From contig CALHBW010000535.1 in assembly GCA_937930625.1 (NCBI GenBank), positions 1 to 17,140 of the forward strand: a stretch of DNA of 17,140 nucleotides, in the 5' to 3' direction. A program made the position numbers and the translations under genes. Origin of the DNA: an uncultured Saprospiraceae bacterium (lineage in GTDB: Bacteria; Bacteroidota; Bacteroidia; Chitinophagales; Saprospiraceae). Within the stretch, counting starts at the first letter, position 1, and each line of letters opens with the position of its first letter. Below, in pieces: positions 1-6,670 of the stretch. A model generated the notes under the pieces. The model worked only from the letters and a program-made list of their open reading frames with translations. It made no database searches and was not told the origin of the DNA.

Positions 1-7
1 CGTCACC

Positions 8-108
8 GTAGCGCGGTGCTTCCAGCCCGCGCCTCGCGTATATCAAGCTAAGGTGGAACGGGCTGGAAGCACCGTTCTACAGGGCGCGAATTGGAAGTAT
101 CGCGCTAC
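8..108. repeat. REP-like hairpin array, GTAG subfamily (three 26-bp units)
   Basis: Three 26-bp units are visible: 8-33 on the plus strand, 55-80 and 83-108 on the minus strand. Each starts with GTAG, then a 5-bp stem, a loop with CTTCCA, the other stem half, and ends in CC. The stems are CGCGG/CCGCG, AACGG/CCGTT and CGCGA/TCGCG, so the arms change together and pairing is kept. Units 1 and 2 also form an outer inverted repeat (14-29 with 59-74, 16 bp perfect). The last unit ends one base from the stop codon of the acyl-CoA ligase. A GTAG foot plus hairpin is the layout recognised by REP-associated tyrosine transposases (RAYT) in other bacteria; no such gene lies in the window. Confidence 0.75.
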
Positions 109-109
109 T

Positions 110-1810
110 TTATGCCGTTTCAATATTTGCCGTAGCTTCCAAATTCAATTCCTTCGTGCTGATATGACGCATTTCCACTTTCCTAATTTTACCCGTCACC
201 GTCATCGGGAAATCTTGGGTGAATTTAAAGTGGGCAGGGACTTTATAATGAGCAATTTTCCCATTGCAAAATGCCTGTAATTCTTCGGTGCTGGATTGTT
301 CGCCCTCTTTCAATTTGACCCAAGCCATGACAATTTCGCCATATTTTGCATCTGGAATACCTATCACTTGTACATCGCTGATTTTCGGATGTGTATATAA
401 AAATTCTTCTATTTCTCGTGGATAAATATTTTCACCGCCTCTGATAATCATGTCTTTGATACGTCCTACGATGTTAATGTAGCCTTCTTCGTCCATCGTG
501 GCAAGGTCACCGGTGTGCATCCAACGTGCGGCATCAATCGACTCGCGTGTTCGTTCATCATCATTCCAATAGCCGAGCATGACGCTGTAACCGCGTGTAC
601 ACAATTCGCCGGGCTGACCAATGGGAACGACCTGTCCCGTCTGCTCGTCAATAATTTTCACTTCCAAATGCGGGTGAATTTCACCTACCGTACTGACTTG
701 TTTTTCAAGTGGTGCGCCGACTTTCGTTTGCGTACTAACGGGACTGGTTTCCGTCATGCCGTAAGCCACTTGTACTTCGCTCATATTCATCAGTGACTGC
801 ACTTTTTTCATCACTTCTATCGGGCAAGGCGAGCCTGCCATGATACCCGTCCGCAAGGAACTCAAATCGAATTTTTCAAAATCAGGATGCTCCAATTCGG
901 CAATAAACATGGTCGGTACGCCGTAAATCGCGGTGGCTTTTTCGCGCTCGGCAGCTTCCAAAACTGCCTGTGGTTCAAAACCTTCACTGGCATAAATCAT
1001 CGTCGCACCATGCGTCATACAACCGAGATTGCCCATGACCATACCAAAGCAATGATACAAAGGCACGGGAATAATCAGCCTATCTTGGTCGGTAAAATTC
1101 ATGGTGCGAGCTACGAAATATCCGTTGTTGAGAATATTGTGATGGCTGAGGGTCGCGCCCTTTGGGTAGCCCGTTGTGCCGCTTGTATATTGGATGTTGA
1201 TGGCATCGTCGAAAGCGAGTGTGGCTTGTCTTTCTGCAAGGGCTTCATTCGTAGATTCGCTAGCTTTTGCTATTAGGTTTTTCCATGAAAGCAAACCCTT
1301 TTTTGGTTGGTCAGCAAGGGAGACGACCATTTTTAGTTCAGGTAATTTCGCAGAATTTAATGCGCCAAATGATGCACTCATTAATTCAGGAGCTAAGTCC
1401 AAAATCATGCTTTCGTAGTCCGATGTTTTGAAAATATCGGCAGTTACGAGCATCTTGCAGCCCGATTGATTGAGCGCGTATTCCAACTCATGTACGCGAT
1501 ACGAAGGATTGATATTGACGAGAATGACGCCGACTTTAGCTGTAGCAAATTGCATGACCGTCCACTCACTACGATTCGGCGACCAAATACCTGCCCTGTC
1601 TCCCTTTTCCAAGCCACAGGCGAGCAAAGCTTTCGCACATTTATCGACTTCTTCCTGCAAACGACGATATGTCCATCGGATATTTTGGTGATGTACAATG
1701 AGTGCTTCTTTATTAGGAAATTGCTCGACGATTTCATCAAATTTATCTCCTATCGTAATCCCAAGTAAAGGCAGATCACTCATGCCGCTTGTGTAGCTAA
1801 TTTTATGCAT
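110..1810 (-). CDS. Acyl-CoA synthetase (AMP-binding, ACSF2-like fatty acid-CoA ligase)
   Basis: Adenylate-forming ligase that activates a carboxylic acid, most likely a medium- or long-chain fatty acid, to its acyl-CoA through an acyl-AMP intermediate in the cytoplasm. All family motifs are present in the 566-residue protein: the P-loop YTSGTTGYPKG at 208-218, YGMTETSP at 350-357, the TGD motif at 433-435 in the adenylate site, the hinge GRIKDMIIRGGENIYP near 449-464, and the C-terminal TGKIRK with the presumed catalytic lysine K541. Length is normal for the family. The ATG at 1810 is used here; a second ATG at codon 10 (1783) is also possible, and no Shine-Dalgarno site decides between them. 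It stands alone, divergent from the DUF177-rpmF pair. The exact acyl substrate cannot be read from the sequence. Confidence 0.93.
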   Translation of the reverse strand: MHKISYTSGMSDLPLLGITIGDKFDEIVEQFPNKEALIVHHQNIRWTYRRLQEEVDKCAKALLACGLEKGDRAGIWSPNRSEWTVMQFATAKVGVILVNINPSYRVHELEYALNQSGCKMLVTADIFKTSDYESMILDLAPELMSASFGALNSAKLPELKMVVSLADQPKKGLLSWKNLIAKASESTNEALAERQATLAFDDAINIQYTSGTTGYPKGATLSHHNILNNGYFVARTMNFTDQDRLIIPVPLYHCFGMVMGNLGCMTHGATMIYASEGFEPQAVLEAAEREKATAIYGVPTMFIAELEHPDFEKFDLSSLRTGIMAGSPCPIEVMKKVQSLMNMSEVQVAYGMTETSPVSTQTKVGAPLEKQVSTVGEIHPHLEVKIIDEQTGQVVPIGQPGELCTRGYSVMLGYWNDDERTRESIDAARWMHTGDLATMDEEGYINIVGRIKDMIIRGGENIYPREIEEFLYTHPKISDVQVIGIPDAKYGEIVMAWVKLKEGEQSSTEELQAFCNGKIAHYKVPAHFKFTQDFPMTVTGKIRKVEMRHISTKELNLEATANIETA

Positions 1811-1923
1811 CTTTTAGATTTAGTAACGAGGTGAAAACAATTTAACGACAAACTCTTTGAATATTTTTTATTTTATTAAATAAAATTTTGTTAGAATTTT
1901 ATATTTACAAAATCCAATTTAGC

Positions 1924-1931
1924 CAAAGATA
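1924..1931 (-). promoter_or_regulatory. Possible -7 element for the acyl-CoA synthetase gene
   Basis: On the minus strand this reads TATCTTTG, a perfect match to the Bacteroidota -7 consensus TAnnTTTG. I found no convincing TTTG -33 box at the usual 19-20 nt spacing; the upstream stretch is nearly pure A+T. Transcription from here would give a leader of roughly 105-110 nt before the ATG at 1810. Confidence 0.45.
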
Positions 1932-2016
1932 GTAACGAATATTTGTTTTTTATAATAAAAAAAGTCAAAATACATGTTGGCAGTTAAATATTTCCCCAAA
2001 CCCAATGGAAATATTT

Positions 2017-2048
2017 TTTGTAAATCATTATCAATTTCCTTATCTTTG
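2017..2048 (+). promoter_or_regulatory. Bacteroidota-type promoter of the DUF177-rpmF operon
   Basis: TTTG at 2017-2020 and TATCTTTG at 2041-2048 are separated by 20 nt, matching the -33/-7 consensus (TTTG, 19-20 nt, TAnnTTTG) of the main Bacteroidota sigma factor. The GTG start of the DUF177 gene lies 30 nt downstream, so the leader is short. Confidence 0.75.
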
Positions 2049-2078
2049 CGCTCACGTTTTTTGAAAAGTTACGTATAA

Positions 2079-2603
2079 GTGAAAAATCTACCACAATATT
2101 CCATTCCATTTAAAGGACTCAATGATGGTCTGCATGAATTGACATTTAAAGTAGATGCCGATTTTTTTCGACATTTTGAAGAATCGTATTTGCATGATGG
2201 AAATATAGACGTGAAGGTAGATTTAGATAAGCGTCCAAGCATGATGGTCTTGGATGTTGGTTTTTCAGGTACAGTGAAAACACTCTGTGATTTGTGTGGT
2301 GACGAAGGTGACTTGCAGATAGAAGGTGCAGAACAATTGCTCGTAAAATTCACGGATAATCCGGGTGACGAAGAGCAAGTCATCTATCTGACCTTTGGTG
2401 AAAACGAGTTAAATCTCGCATCACATTTTTACGAATTAATAGCTTTGAGCGTACCAATTCGCAAAGTACCATGCGCTGACAAAGAGGGCGAACCAACTTG
2501 TGATTCTGAAGCGCTCAATTTTATCGGCAGCGACAATCAGGACAAAGACGATAATGCAATAAATCCCATTTGGGCAGAATTAGAAAAATTGAAAAATAAA
2601 TAA
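2079..2603 (+). CDS. DUF177 (YceD-like) protein, upstream partner of rpmF
   Basis: The 174-residue protein starts with the typical IPFKGLNDGLHEL-type N-terminus of the DUF177 family and carries paired cysteines, C70xxC73 and C132/C141, which could bind a metal. In other bacteria DUF177 proteins (YceD) are encoded just before rpmF and affect 23S rRNA accumulation or large-subunit assembly; the same pairing is seen here. The start is GTG: the codon directly before it is an in-frame TAA (2076-2078), so no earlier start exists, and homology to the family begins at once. A strong class-specific promoter lies 30 nt upstream. The acidic tail (residues about 146-160) is low complexity. Confidence 0.88.
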   Translation: MKNLPQYSIPFKGLNDGLHELTFKVDADFFRHFEESYLHDGNIDVKVDLDKRPSMMVLDVGFSGTVKTLCDLCGDEGDLQIEGAEQLLVKFTDNPGDEEQVIYLTFGENELNLASHFYELIALSVPIRKVPCADKEGEPTCDSEALNFIGSDNQDKDDNAINPIWAELEKLKNK

Positions 2604-2686
2604 CGGTTGACAGTTGACGGTTGACGGCTAACGGAATTTTTCCGATAACTCGCAACTCGCAAACTCGCAATCCGAAACAAATAAAA
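2604..2686 (+). repeat. Short-word tandem repeats between DUF177 and rpmF
   Basis: The 83-nt spacer begins with a 7-nt word repeated with variation (GTTGACA, GTTGACG, GTTGACG, GCTAACG; about 2605-2634) and continues with a second word (AACTCGC, three copies, about 2648-2668). A 5-bp hairpin with CGGAA/TTCCG arms lies between them. Unlike other spacers here, the two word tracts are not complementary to each other. The spacer is probably transcribed in the operon, just before the rpmF start codon. Confidence 0.6.
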
Positions 2687-2875
2687 ATGGCACATCCTAA
2701 GAGTAGAATATCAAAGCAGCGTAAGCGCAAACGTCGTACGCACTATAAGGCGGAGACACCGAATGTAATGAGTTGCTCCAACTGCGGCAATCCTGTATTG
2801 CGTCACCACATCTGTGATGAATGTGGTCACTATCGTGGCAAGCCCGTCATCGCATACGAAGACGACGATTTATAG
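2687..2875 (+). CDS. rpmF: 50S ribosomal protein L32
   Basis: A 62-residue basic protein with the L32 hallmark start MAHPKSRISKQRKRKRR and a zinc-ribbon made of C30xxC33 and C43xxC46. It is a structural protein of the large ribosomal subunit. The open frame extends upstream to 2621, but those 22 codons are repeat sequence; ATG at 2687 gives the family-typical start and length. It follows the DUF177 gene by 83 nt on the same strand and should share its promoter. The usual plsX-fabH genes found after rpmF in many bacteria are absent; ridA comes next. Confidence 0.95.
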   Translation: MAHPKSRISKQRKRKRRTHYKAETPNVMSCSNCGNPVLRHHICDECGHYRGKPVIAYEDDDL

Positions 2876-2882
2876 GAAGCAA

Positions 2883-3215
2883 TGAGTGAATTTTGAAGGA
2901 GTGAATGAGTGAATCTTAATGCGACAATGCTGAAATGCGTTAATGCAATAATATTTTCTCATCCAACTTTATTTCATATTTTCATTCAATGCCAATTCCA
3001 AATTTTGAAAAAAAATTAGAAGCTCCCATACGATTGTATGCGGGGCTTTCTTTTGTTAAATGAGTGAATTTTGAATAAGTGAATGAGTGAATAATAATGC
3101 TGAAATGCGTCAATGCGATAATGCTACAATACTTTCCCTCATTATCACATTGTAGCATTGTCGCATTATTCATTCGTTCATTCAAAATTCACTCATTCAC
3201 TCATTGTTTTTACAC
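2883..3215. repeat. Octamer-word repeat spacer between rpmF and ridA
   Basis: This 340-nt gene-free stretch holds two blocks that open alike: GAGTGAAT words (from 2883 and from 3061), each followed by a degenerate 8-nt series of the form AATGCNNN (about 2919-2955 and 3096-3128). From about 3138 to 3206 the reverse complements follow (ATTGTAGC, ATTGTCGC, then ATTCACTC words), so 3061-3135 can pair with 3138-3206 in a long imperfect hairpin ending just before the ridA start. A terminator-like hairpin at 3020-3054 lies between the blocks. Confidence 0.65.
3020..3054 (+). terminator. Rho-independent terminator after rpmF
   Basis: Stem of 7 pairs (3020-3026 with 3042-3048, one G-T) continued by 5 pairs (3027-3031 with 3036-3040) around a GATT loop, with one bulged C at 3041 and a T-rich tail TCTTTT at 3049-3054. 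An A-run at 3007-3015 on the other side would let it act in both directions. It lies about 145 nt after the rpmF stop. Confidence 0.65.
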
Positions 3216-3216
3216 T

Positions 3217-3597
3217 ATGAAAAAAATTATCAATACAAAAACTGCCCCCTCCCCTGTCGGACCTTATAATCAATCTATCATGGCAGGTGGTGTATTATAT
3301 GGTTCGGGGCAAATCGCGATTAATCCTGCCACCGGCGATGTCGTACAAGACAGTATCGAAGATGAAACACGTCAAGTGATGAAAAACATCGGCGAGGTGC
3401 TGAAAGAAGCCGGAATGACTTACGAAAATATCGCTAAATGCTCTGTCTTCGTATCCGACATGCACATGTATAGTCGCATCAATGCGGTTTATGCCGAGTT
3501 TTTTGATGAAGCCACTGCTCCTGCACGCGAATTGGTCGAAGTGGCTAATTTGCCTAAATTCGTTAATATCGAAATCTCATTTATCGCCGTGAAATAA
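3217..3597 (+). CDS. ridA: RidA family reactive enamine/imine deaminase
   Basis: A 126-residue YjgF/YER057c/UK114-family protein. It should hydrolyse reactive enamine or imine intermediates released by PLP enzymes such as threonine dehydratase, protecting other PLP enzymes, and act as a cytoplasmic trimer. Visible family marks are SPVGPYNQS at 12-20, GQIAINPATG at 31-40, the CSVFVSDM strand at 75-82, and PARELVEVANLP at 102-113, whose R104 corresponds to the substrate-carboxylate-binding arginine. The frame is open up to 3097, but those 40 extra codons lie in the octamer repeat spacer; the ATG at 3217 gives the family-normal length and start. It is flanked on both sides by word-repeat spacers. 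Confidence 0.93.
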   Translation: MKKIINTKTAPSPVGPYNQSIMAGGVLYGSGQIAINPATGDVVQDSIEDETRQVMKNIGEVLKEAGMTYENIAKCSVFVSDMHMYSRINAVYAEFFDEATAPARELVEVANLPKFVNIEISFIAVK

Positions 3598-3851
3598 TGA
3601 GTGAATTTTGAAGGAGTGAATGAGTGAATTATTTTATGTCGTAATACGTTATACTTTGAACGGCATAAATTTCGGAAAATATTAACACTTAAATCTCACG
3701 CAGAGAACGCAGAGATTTTATCGTATTTCTCCGCGTTCTCTGCGAACTCTGCGTGAAATATACAACATGAGCATTTTCCGAAATTTACCCCGTTTGCAGT
3801 ATAACAATATTCACTCACTCACTCATTCAGTCATTCACTCATTCAAAATTA
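3598..3851. repeat. Three-layer nested inverted repeat between ridA and trpS
   Basis: Outer layer: GAGTGAAT-type words at 3598-3630 are answered by ATTCACTC-type words at 3809-3850. Middle layer: 3651-3680 pairs with 3773-3802 (25 of 30 positions). Inner layer: 9-nt words CACGCAGAG and AACGCAGAG (3697-3714) are answered by CTCTGCG-containing words at 3729-3755. The whole spacer could fold into one long interrupted hairpin that ends four bases before the trpS start codon. Confidence 0.7.
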
Positions 3852-3855
3852 TAAA

Positions 3856-4881
3856 ATGAAGAAACAAGTCCTCTCCTGCATACAGCCTACGGGCGAAATG
3901 CATTTAGGTAATTACTTTGGGGCGGTTAAAAATTACGTGGATTTGCAGTCGGAATACAATTGTATTTACGGCATAGTGGATTACCACGCGATGACGATGC
4001 CTTATGATGCCAAAAAACTACGACTCAACTCTTGGGATTTGATTATGAGTTTGATGGCAGTGGGTGTGAAGGCAGAGAATTTATTTATCCAATCGCTCAT
4101 ACCTGAACATACTGAATTGGGTTGGATATTTAGCACGGTGGCGTCTTACGGGGAGATGACGCGCATGACGCAATTCAAAGATAAATCGCAACAGGTCAAG
4201 GAGGAATCGAAGGATGCTTTTATCTCTGCGGGTTTGTTTACCTATCCGGTTTTGCAAGCGGCAGATATTTTGATTTATAAAGCGGATTATGTGCCGGTCG
4301 GTAGAGACCAAGCGCAACATTTGGAACTGACGCGCAATATCGCACAGCGTTTTAATAGTCAATTTAAGACAGAATATTTCGTATTGCCGGAAATTTTATA
4401 TACCGAAACGCCCAAAATTGCCTCCACTGCCGACCCTACACGCAAGATGAGCAAAAGTGCAGGTGAAAAGCATTGGATAGGTGTTTTTGCGGATGAAAAA
4501 CGCATGACCAAACAAATCAAATCTGCCGTAACAGACGCCGGAGATATGCCCTTCAATCAAGAAACGGGTAAGCGCGAGGTGAGTGTAGGTGTGGTGAATT
4601 TACTACAAATTTTGAAAGCCTGCGGTAAGGCAAAAGAACACGACGAAATCGTGGATTTGTATAATGAAGGTTCATTGCGTTATGGTGATTTGAAAGGTAT
4701 CGTAGCCGAGGCTTTGGTCGAAATGACTGCGCCGTTCCGCGAACGAAAAGCCGAGCTTTTGGCAGATAAAAAGTCTGTCAAAAATCAAATCAAAGCATCA
4801 TCCGCCGAAATTCGCAAGACAGCGCAACAAACCCTGCGCGAAGTAAAAGAAATAACGGGACTGCTCAATCCGAAGGCTTAA
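3856..4881 (+). CDS. trpS: Tryptophanyl-tRNA synthetase
   Basis: Class I aminoacyl-tRNA synthetase that charges tRNA-Trp in the cytoplasm. The 341-residue protein has the HIGH-type signature as PTGEMHLGN (11-19), the GRDQAQHLELTR segment (149-160) that lines the active site, and KMSKS at 197-201. Length is normal for bacterial TrpRS. The ATG at 3856 gives the expected N-terminus directly before the first active-site strand. It is preceded by the nested-repeat spacer and followed by an octamer inverted repeat, so it may be transcribed on its own; no promoter consensus was found in the spacer. Confidence 0.96.
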   Translation: MKKQVLSCIQPTGEMHLGNYFGAVKNYVDLQSEYNCIYGIVDYHAMTMPYDAKKLRLNSWDLIMSLMAVGVKAENLFIQSLIPEHTELGWIFSTVASYGEMTRMTQFKDKSQQVKEESKDAFISAGLFTYPVLQAADILIYKADYVPVGRDQAQHLELTRNIAQRFNSQFKTEYFVLPEILYTETPKIASTADPTRKMSKSAGEKHWIGVFADEKRMTKQIKSAVTDAGDMPFNQETGKREVSVGVVNLLQILKACGKAKEHDEIVDLYNEGSLRYGDLKGIVAEALVEMTAPFRERKAELLADKKSVKNQIKASSAEIRKTAQQTLREVKEITGLLNPKA

Positions 4882-4885
4882 ATAC

Positions 4886-4964
4886 GTGCTGATGTGTGGG
4901 TGTGCTGATGTGCTGACGTATTTTTCGTACACATCAGCACATCAGCACATCAGCACATCAGCAC
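4886..4964. repeat. Octamer inverted repeat (GCTGATGT / ACATCAGC words)
   Basis: The left arm 4886-4920 contains GTGCTGATGT-type words; the right arm 4928-4964 contains four tandem ACATCAGC units. The arms are largely complementary around a short T-rich loop (4921-4927). It begins 5 nt after the trpS stop and ends 6 nt before the next start codon, so it could serve as a terminator or a structured leader. Confidence 0.7.
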
Positions 4965-4970
4965 ACAACA

Positions 4971-5579
4971 ATGAAGATAATCTGCATAGGTCGTAACTAC
5001 GCCAATCACGCCAAAGAACTCAACAATCCTGTACCCAAGCAACCGCTTATTTTTATGAAGCCGGATACAGCCATGTTGGTCAATCGTAAACCGTTTTTTT
5101 ATCCTGAGTTTACGGAGAAACTGCATTATGAGGCGGAAGTTGTATTGAAGGTCTGCAAGAATGGGAAGCATGTAGAACCTAAATTCGCACATAAGTATTA
5201 CGACCAATTGACGATTGGTTTGGATTTGACGGCGCGGGATGTGCAGGCACGTTGCAAAGAGAAGGGGCATCCGTGGGAAATTGCGAAGGGTTTTGACGGT
5301 TCGGCGGTCTTGGGTGAGTTTATCTCAATGGCTGATTTTCAGGCAGATAATATTGATTTTTCTCTTAATAAAAATGACGAAACCGTTCAGAAAGGCAATA
5401 CCGGCGACTTGATTTTTTCCTTTGATTATTTGATAAGTTATGTGTCCAAATACTTCCGTTTGCATATCGGGGATTTGATATTTACGGGTACGCCGGAGGG
5501 AGTTGGTCCGCTTCAGGTTGGGGATGAATTGGAAGGGTTTATTGGGGAGCGAAAGTTGTTGGAGTGTAGGATTAAATGA
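4971..5579 (+). CDS. Fumarylacetoacetate hydrolase family protein (acylpyruvase-like)
   Basis: A single-domain, 202-residue member of the FAH superfamily, close in size to FAHD1-type enzymes that hydrolyse acylpyruvates or decarboxylate oxaloacetate. Visible family marks are the N-terminal CIGRNYANHAKEL (5-17), the metal ligands in HYEAEVV (E54, E56) with D85 in GLDLTARD, the KGFDGSA loop (106-112), and FTGTPEGVGPL (171-181). A divalent cation (Mg or Mn) is expected. The substrate cannot be decided from the sequence; oxaloacetate or an acylpyruvate from aromatic breakdown are both possible. ATG at 4971 starts the conserved first strand and lies directly after the octamer hairpin. Confidence 0.9.
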   Translation: MKIICIGRNYANHAKELNNPVPKQPLIFMKPDTAMLVNRKPFFYPEFTEKLHYEAEVVLKVCKNGKHVEPKFAHKYYDQLTIGLDLTARDVQARCKEKGHPWEIAKGFDGSAVLGEFISMADFQADNIDFSLNKNDETVQKGNTGDLIFSFDYLISYVSKYFRLHIGDLIFTGTPEGVGPLQVGDELEGFIGERKLLECRIK

Positions 5580-5749
5580 GTGTGACATTTCATTTGGATA
5601 TTTTATGGATGTGTTGTAATTTTGGTTTTCGGATAGCTTCTGAGAGACTTTGCTACAAAACTTTTCGCCTTTGGAAAAATCTATTTTGACTGTGTAAAAT
5701 ACATGTCTGAAGTGGAAACAAAAAATTTAATGATTTAAAATGAGTACAG

Positions 5750-6634
5750 ATGTACAATTTATTAGTTTCAGGTAGTGACGAATCATGGAATGGAGAACCA
5801 TTTATGATTGAACCAAATCGATATTTGGAATACACAGAGAATGATATTAAAGAGGTTTACAGAGAATTAAACAATACATGCATTAGTAAAATCACTAGAT
5901 TTCCTTGCATTTTTGCCTATGAAAAATCTTGTAATAAGAATCCATTTTTTGGATTAATACAAGAATTGACTGTGAGAAGAAATGGAATTAAAATTCAATA
6001 TGAACTAATTCCTATTGATGATTTTTTAACTGCAAATCAATTAATCGATATGCAGTTTGAACTTGATATTTCAAAATTGGAATTAAATAGAACTCATTGG
6101 GCAATTAAAAATGTAAACTTACCGAAGGAGTTGTATTCAAAAAACATACTATTACCTGAATGGACTCTTCGACAGAAAAAGGCAGTTGATATAGATAAGC
6201 ATATTTTCGATGTAGCATTTTCATTTCCAGGTGAAATTCGAGATTATATTGAACCTATTGTTGAGGAATTGGAAAATACAATTGGGCGTAACTCATATTT
6301 TTACGACAAAAATTATAAGGCACAATTGGCAAGACCATCATTAGACATACTACTACAGAGCATCTATAAAGATAGAACTAAACTAATTGTTGTTTTTCTT
6401 TGTAAGAAATATCAAGAAAAAAAATGGTGCGGAATTGAATTCAATGCTATCCGACAAATAATACATAAAAAGGAACACGATAGAATAATGTACGTAAAGA
6501 TGGATGATGGAGTAGTAGACGGTGTTCTAAATACGGACGGATATATAGATGGTAGAACTCATAATCCAAAAGAAATTGCCAAGTTTATTAAAACGAGAAT
6601 TGATTCATTAAAACAAAATAACACAGCTACGTAA
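5750..6634 (+). CDS. TIR-domain protein with N-terminal module of unknown function, candidate defence effector
   Basis: The 294-residue protein has two parts. Residues about 1-140 form an uncharacterised module with marks such as SDESWNGEPF (9-18), FPCIFAYE (51-58) and ELNRTHWAIKNVNL (111-124). Residues about 150-285 look like a bacterial TIR domain: the opening strand FDVAFSFPGE (153-162), a loop FYDKN (184-188), strand KLIVVFLCKKY (211-221), and KKWCGIE (224-230), where E230 fits the catalytic glutamate of NAD-cleaving TIRs. Such proteins often deplete NAD or make nucleotide signals during phage infection; that role here is inference. No signal peptide or membrane segment is seen. The gene is far more AT-rich than its neighbours (25% GC at 5941-6000, 47% at 4201-4260), suggesting acquisition. 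No partner gene lies next to it. Confidence 0.8.
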   Translation: MYNLLVSGSDESWNGEPFMIEPNRYLEYTENDIKEVYRELNNTCISKITRFPCIFAYEKSCNKNPFFGLIQELTVRRNGIKIQYELIPIDDFLTANQLIDMQFELDISKLELNRTHWAIKNVNLPKELYSKNILLPEWTLRQKKAVDIDKHIFDVAFSFPGEIRDYIEPIVEELENTIGRNSYFYDKNYKAQLARPSLDILLQSIYKDRTKLIVVFLCKKYQEKKWCGIEFNAIRQIIHKKEHDRIMYVKMDDGVVDGVLNTDGYIDGRTHNPKEIAKFIKTRIDSLKQNNTAT

Positions 6635-6670
6635 TATGCACGAGACCGTGTCATTCCGAATCAAAAAACC

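Noticed and set aside
53..280. Plus-strand frame across the left REP-like array
   Set aside because: It reads through the repeats and antisense to the end of the acyl-CoA ligase gene, with no protein-like features.
2621..2686. Longer rpmF reading frame with 22 extra N-terminal codons
   Set aside because: The extra codons translate word-repeat sequence; L32 proteins begin at the MAHPK encoded from 2687.
2982..3185. Minus-strand 67-codon frame between rpmF and ridA
   Set aside because: It translates the octamer repeats and the terminator hairpin; no recognisable protein.
3097..3216. Longer ridA reading frame with 40 extra codons
   Set aside because: The extension lies in the octamer inverted repeat; RidA proteins are about 126 residues and start near MKKIINT.
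4928..4964. CRISPR-like array of short repeats
   Set aside because: The units are 8 nt, contiguous, without spacers, and no cas gene is present.
5580..5749. Promoter or partner gene before the TIR gene
   Set aside because: TATTTTGA near 5683 only partly resembles a -7 box and has no -33 partner; no reading frame in the gap looks coding.
6639..6650. Small hairpin CACG-AGAC-CGTG between the TIR gene and the RND permease as terminator
   Set aside because: Only four base pairs and no adjacent T-run in either direction; too weak to claim.
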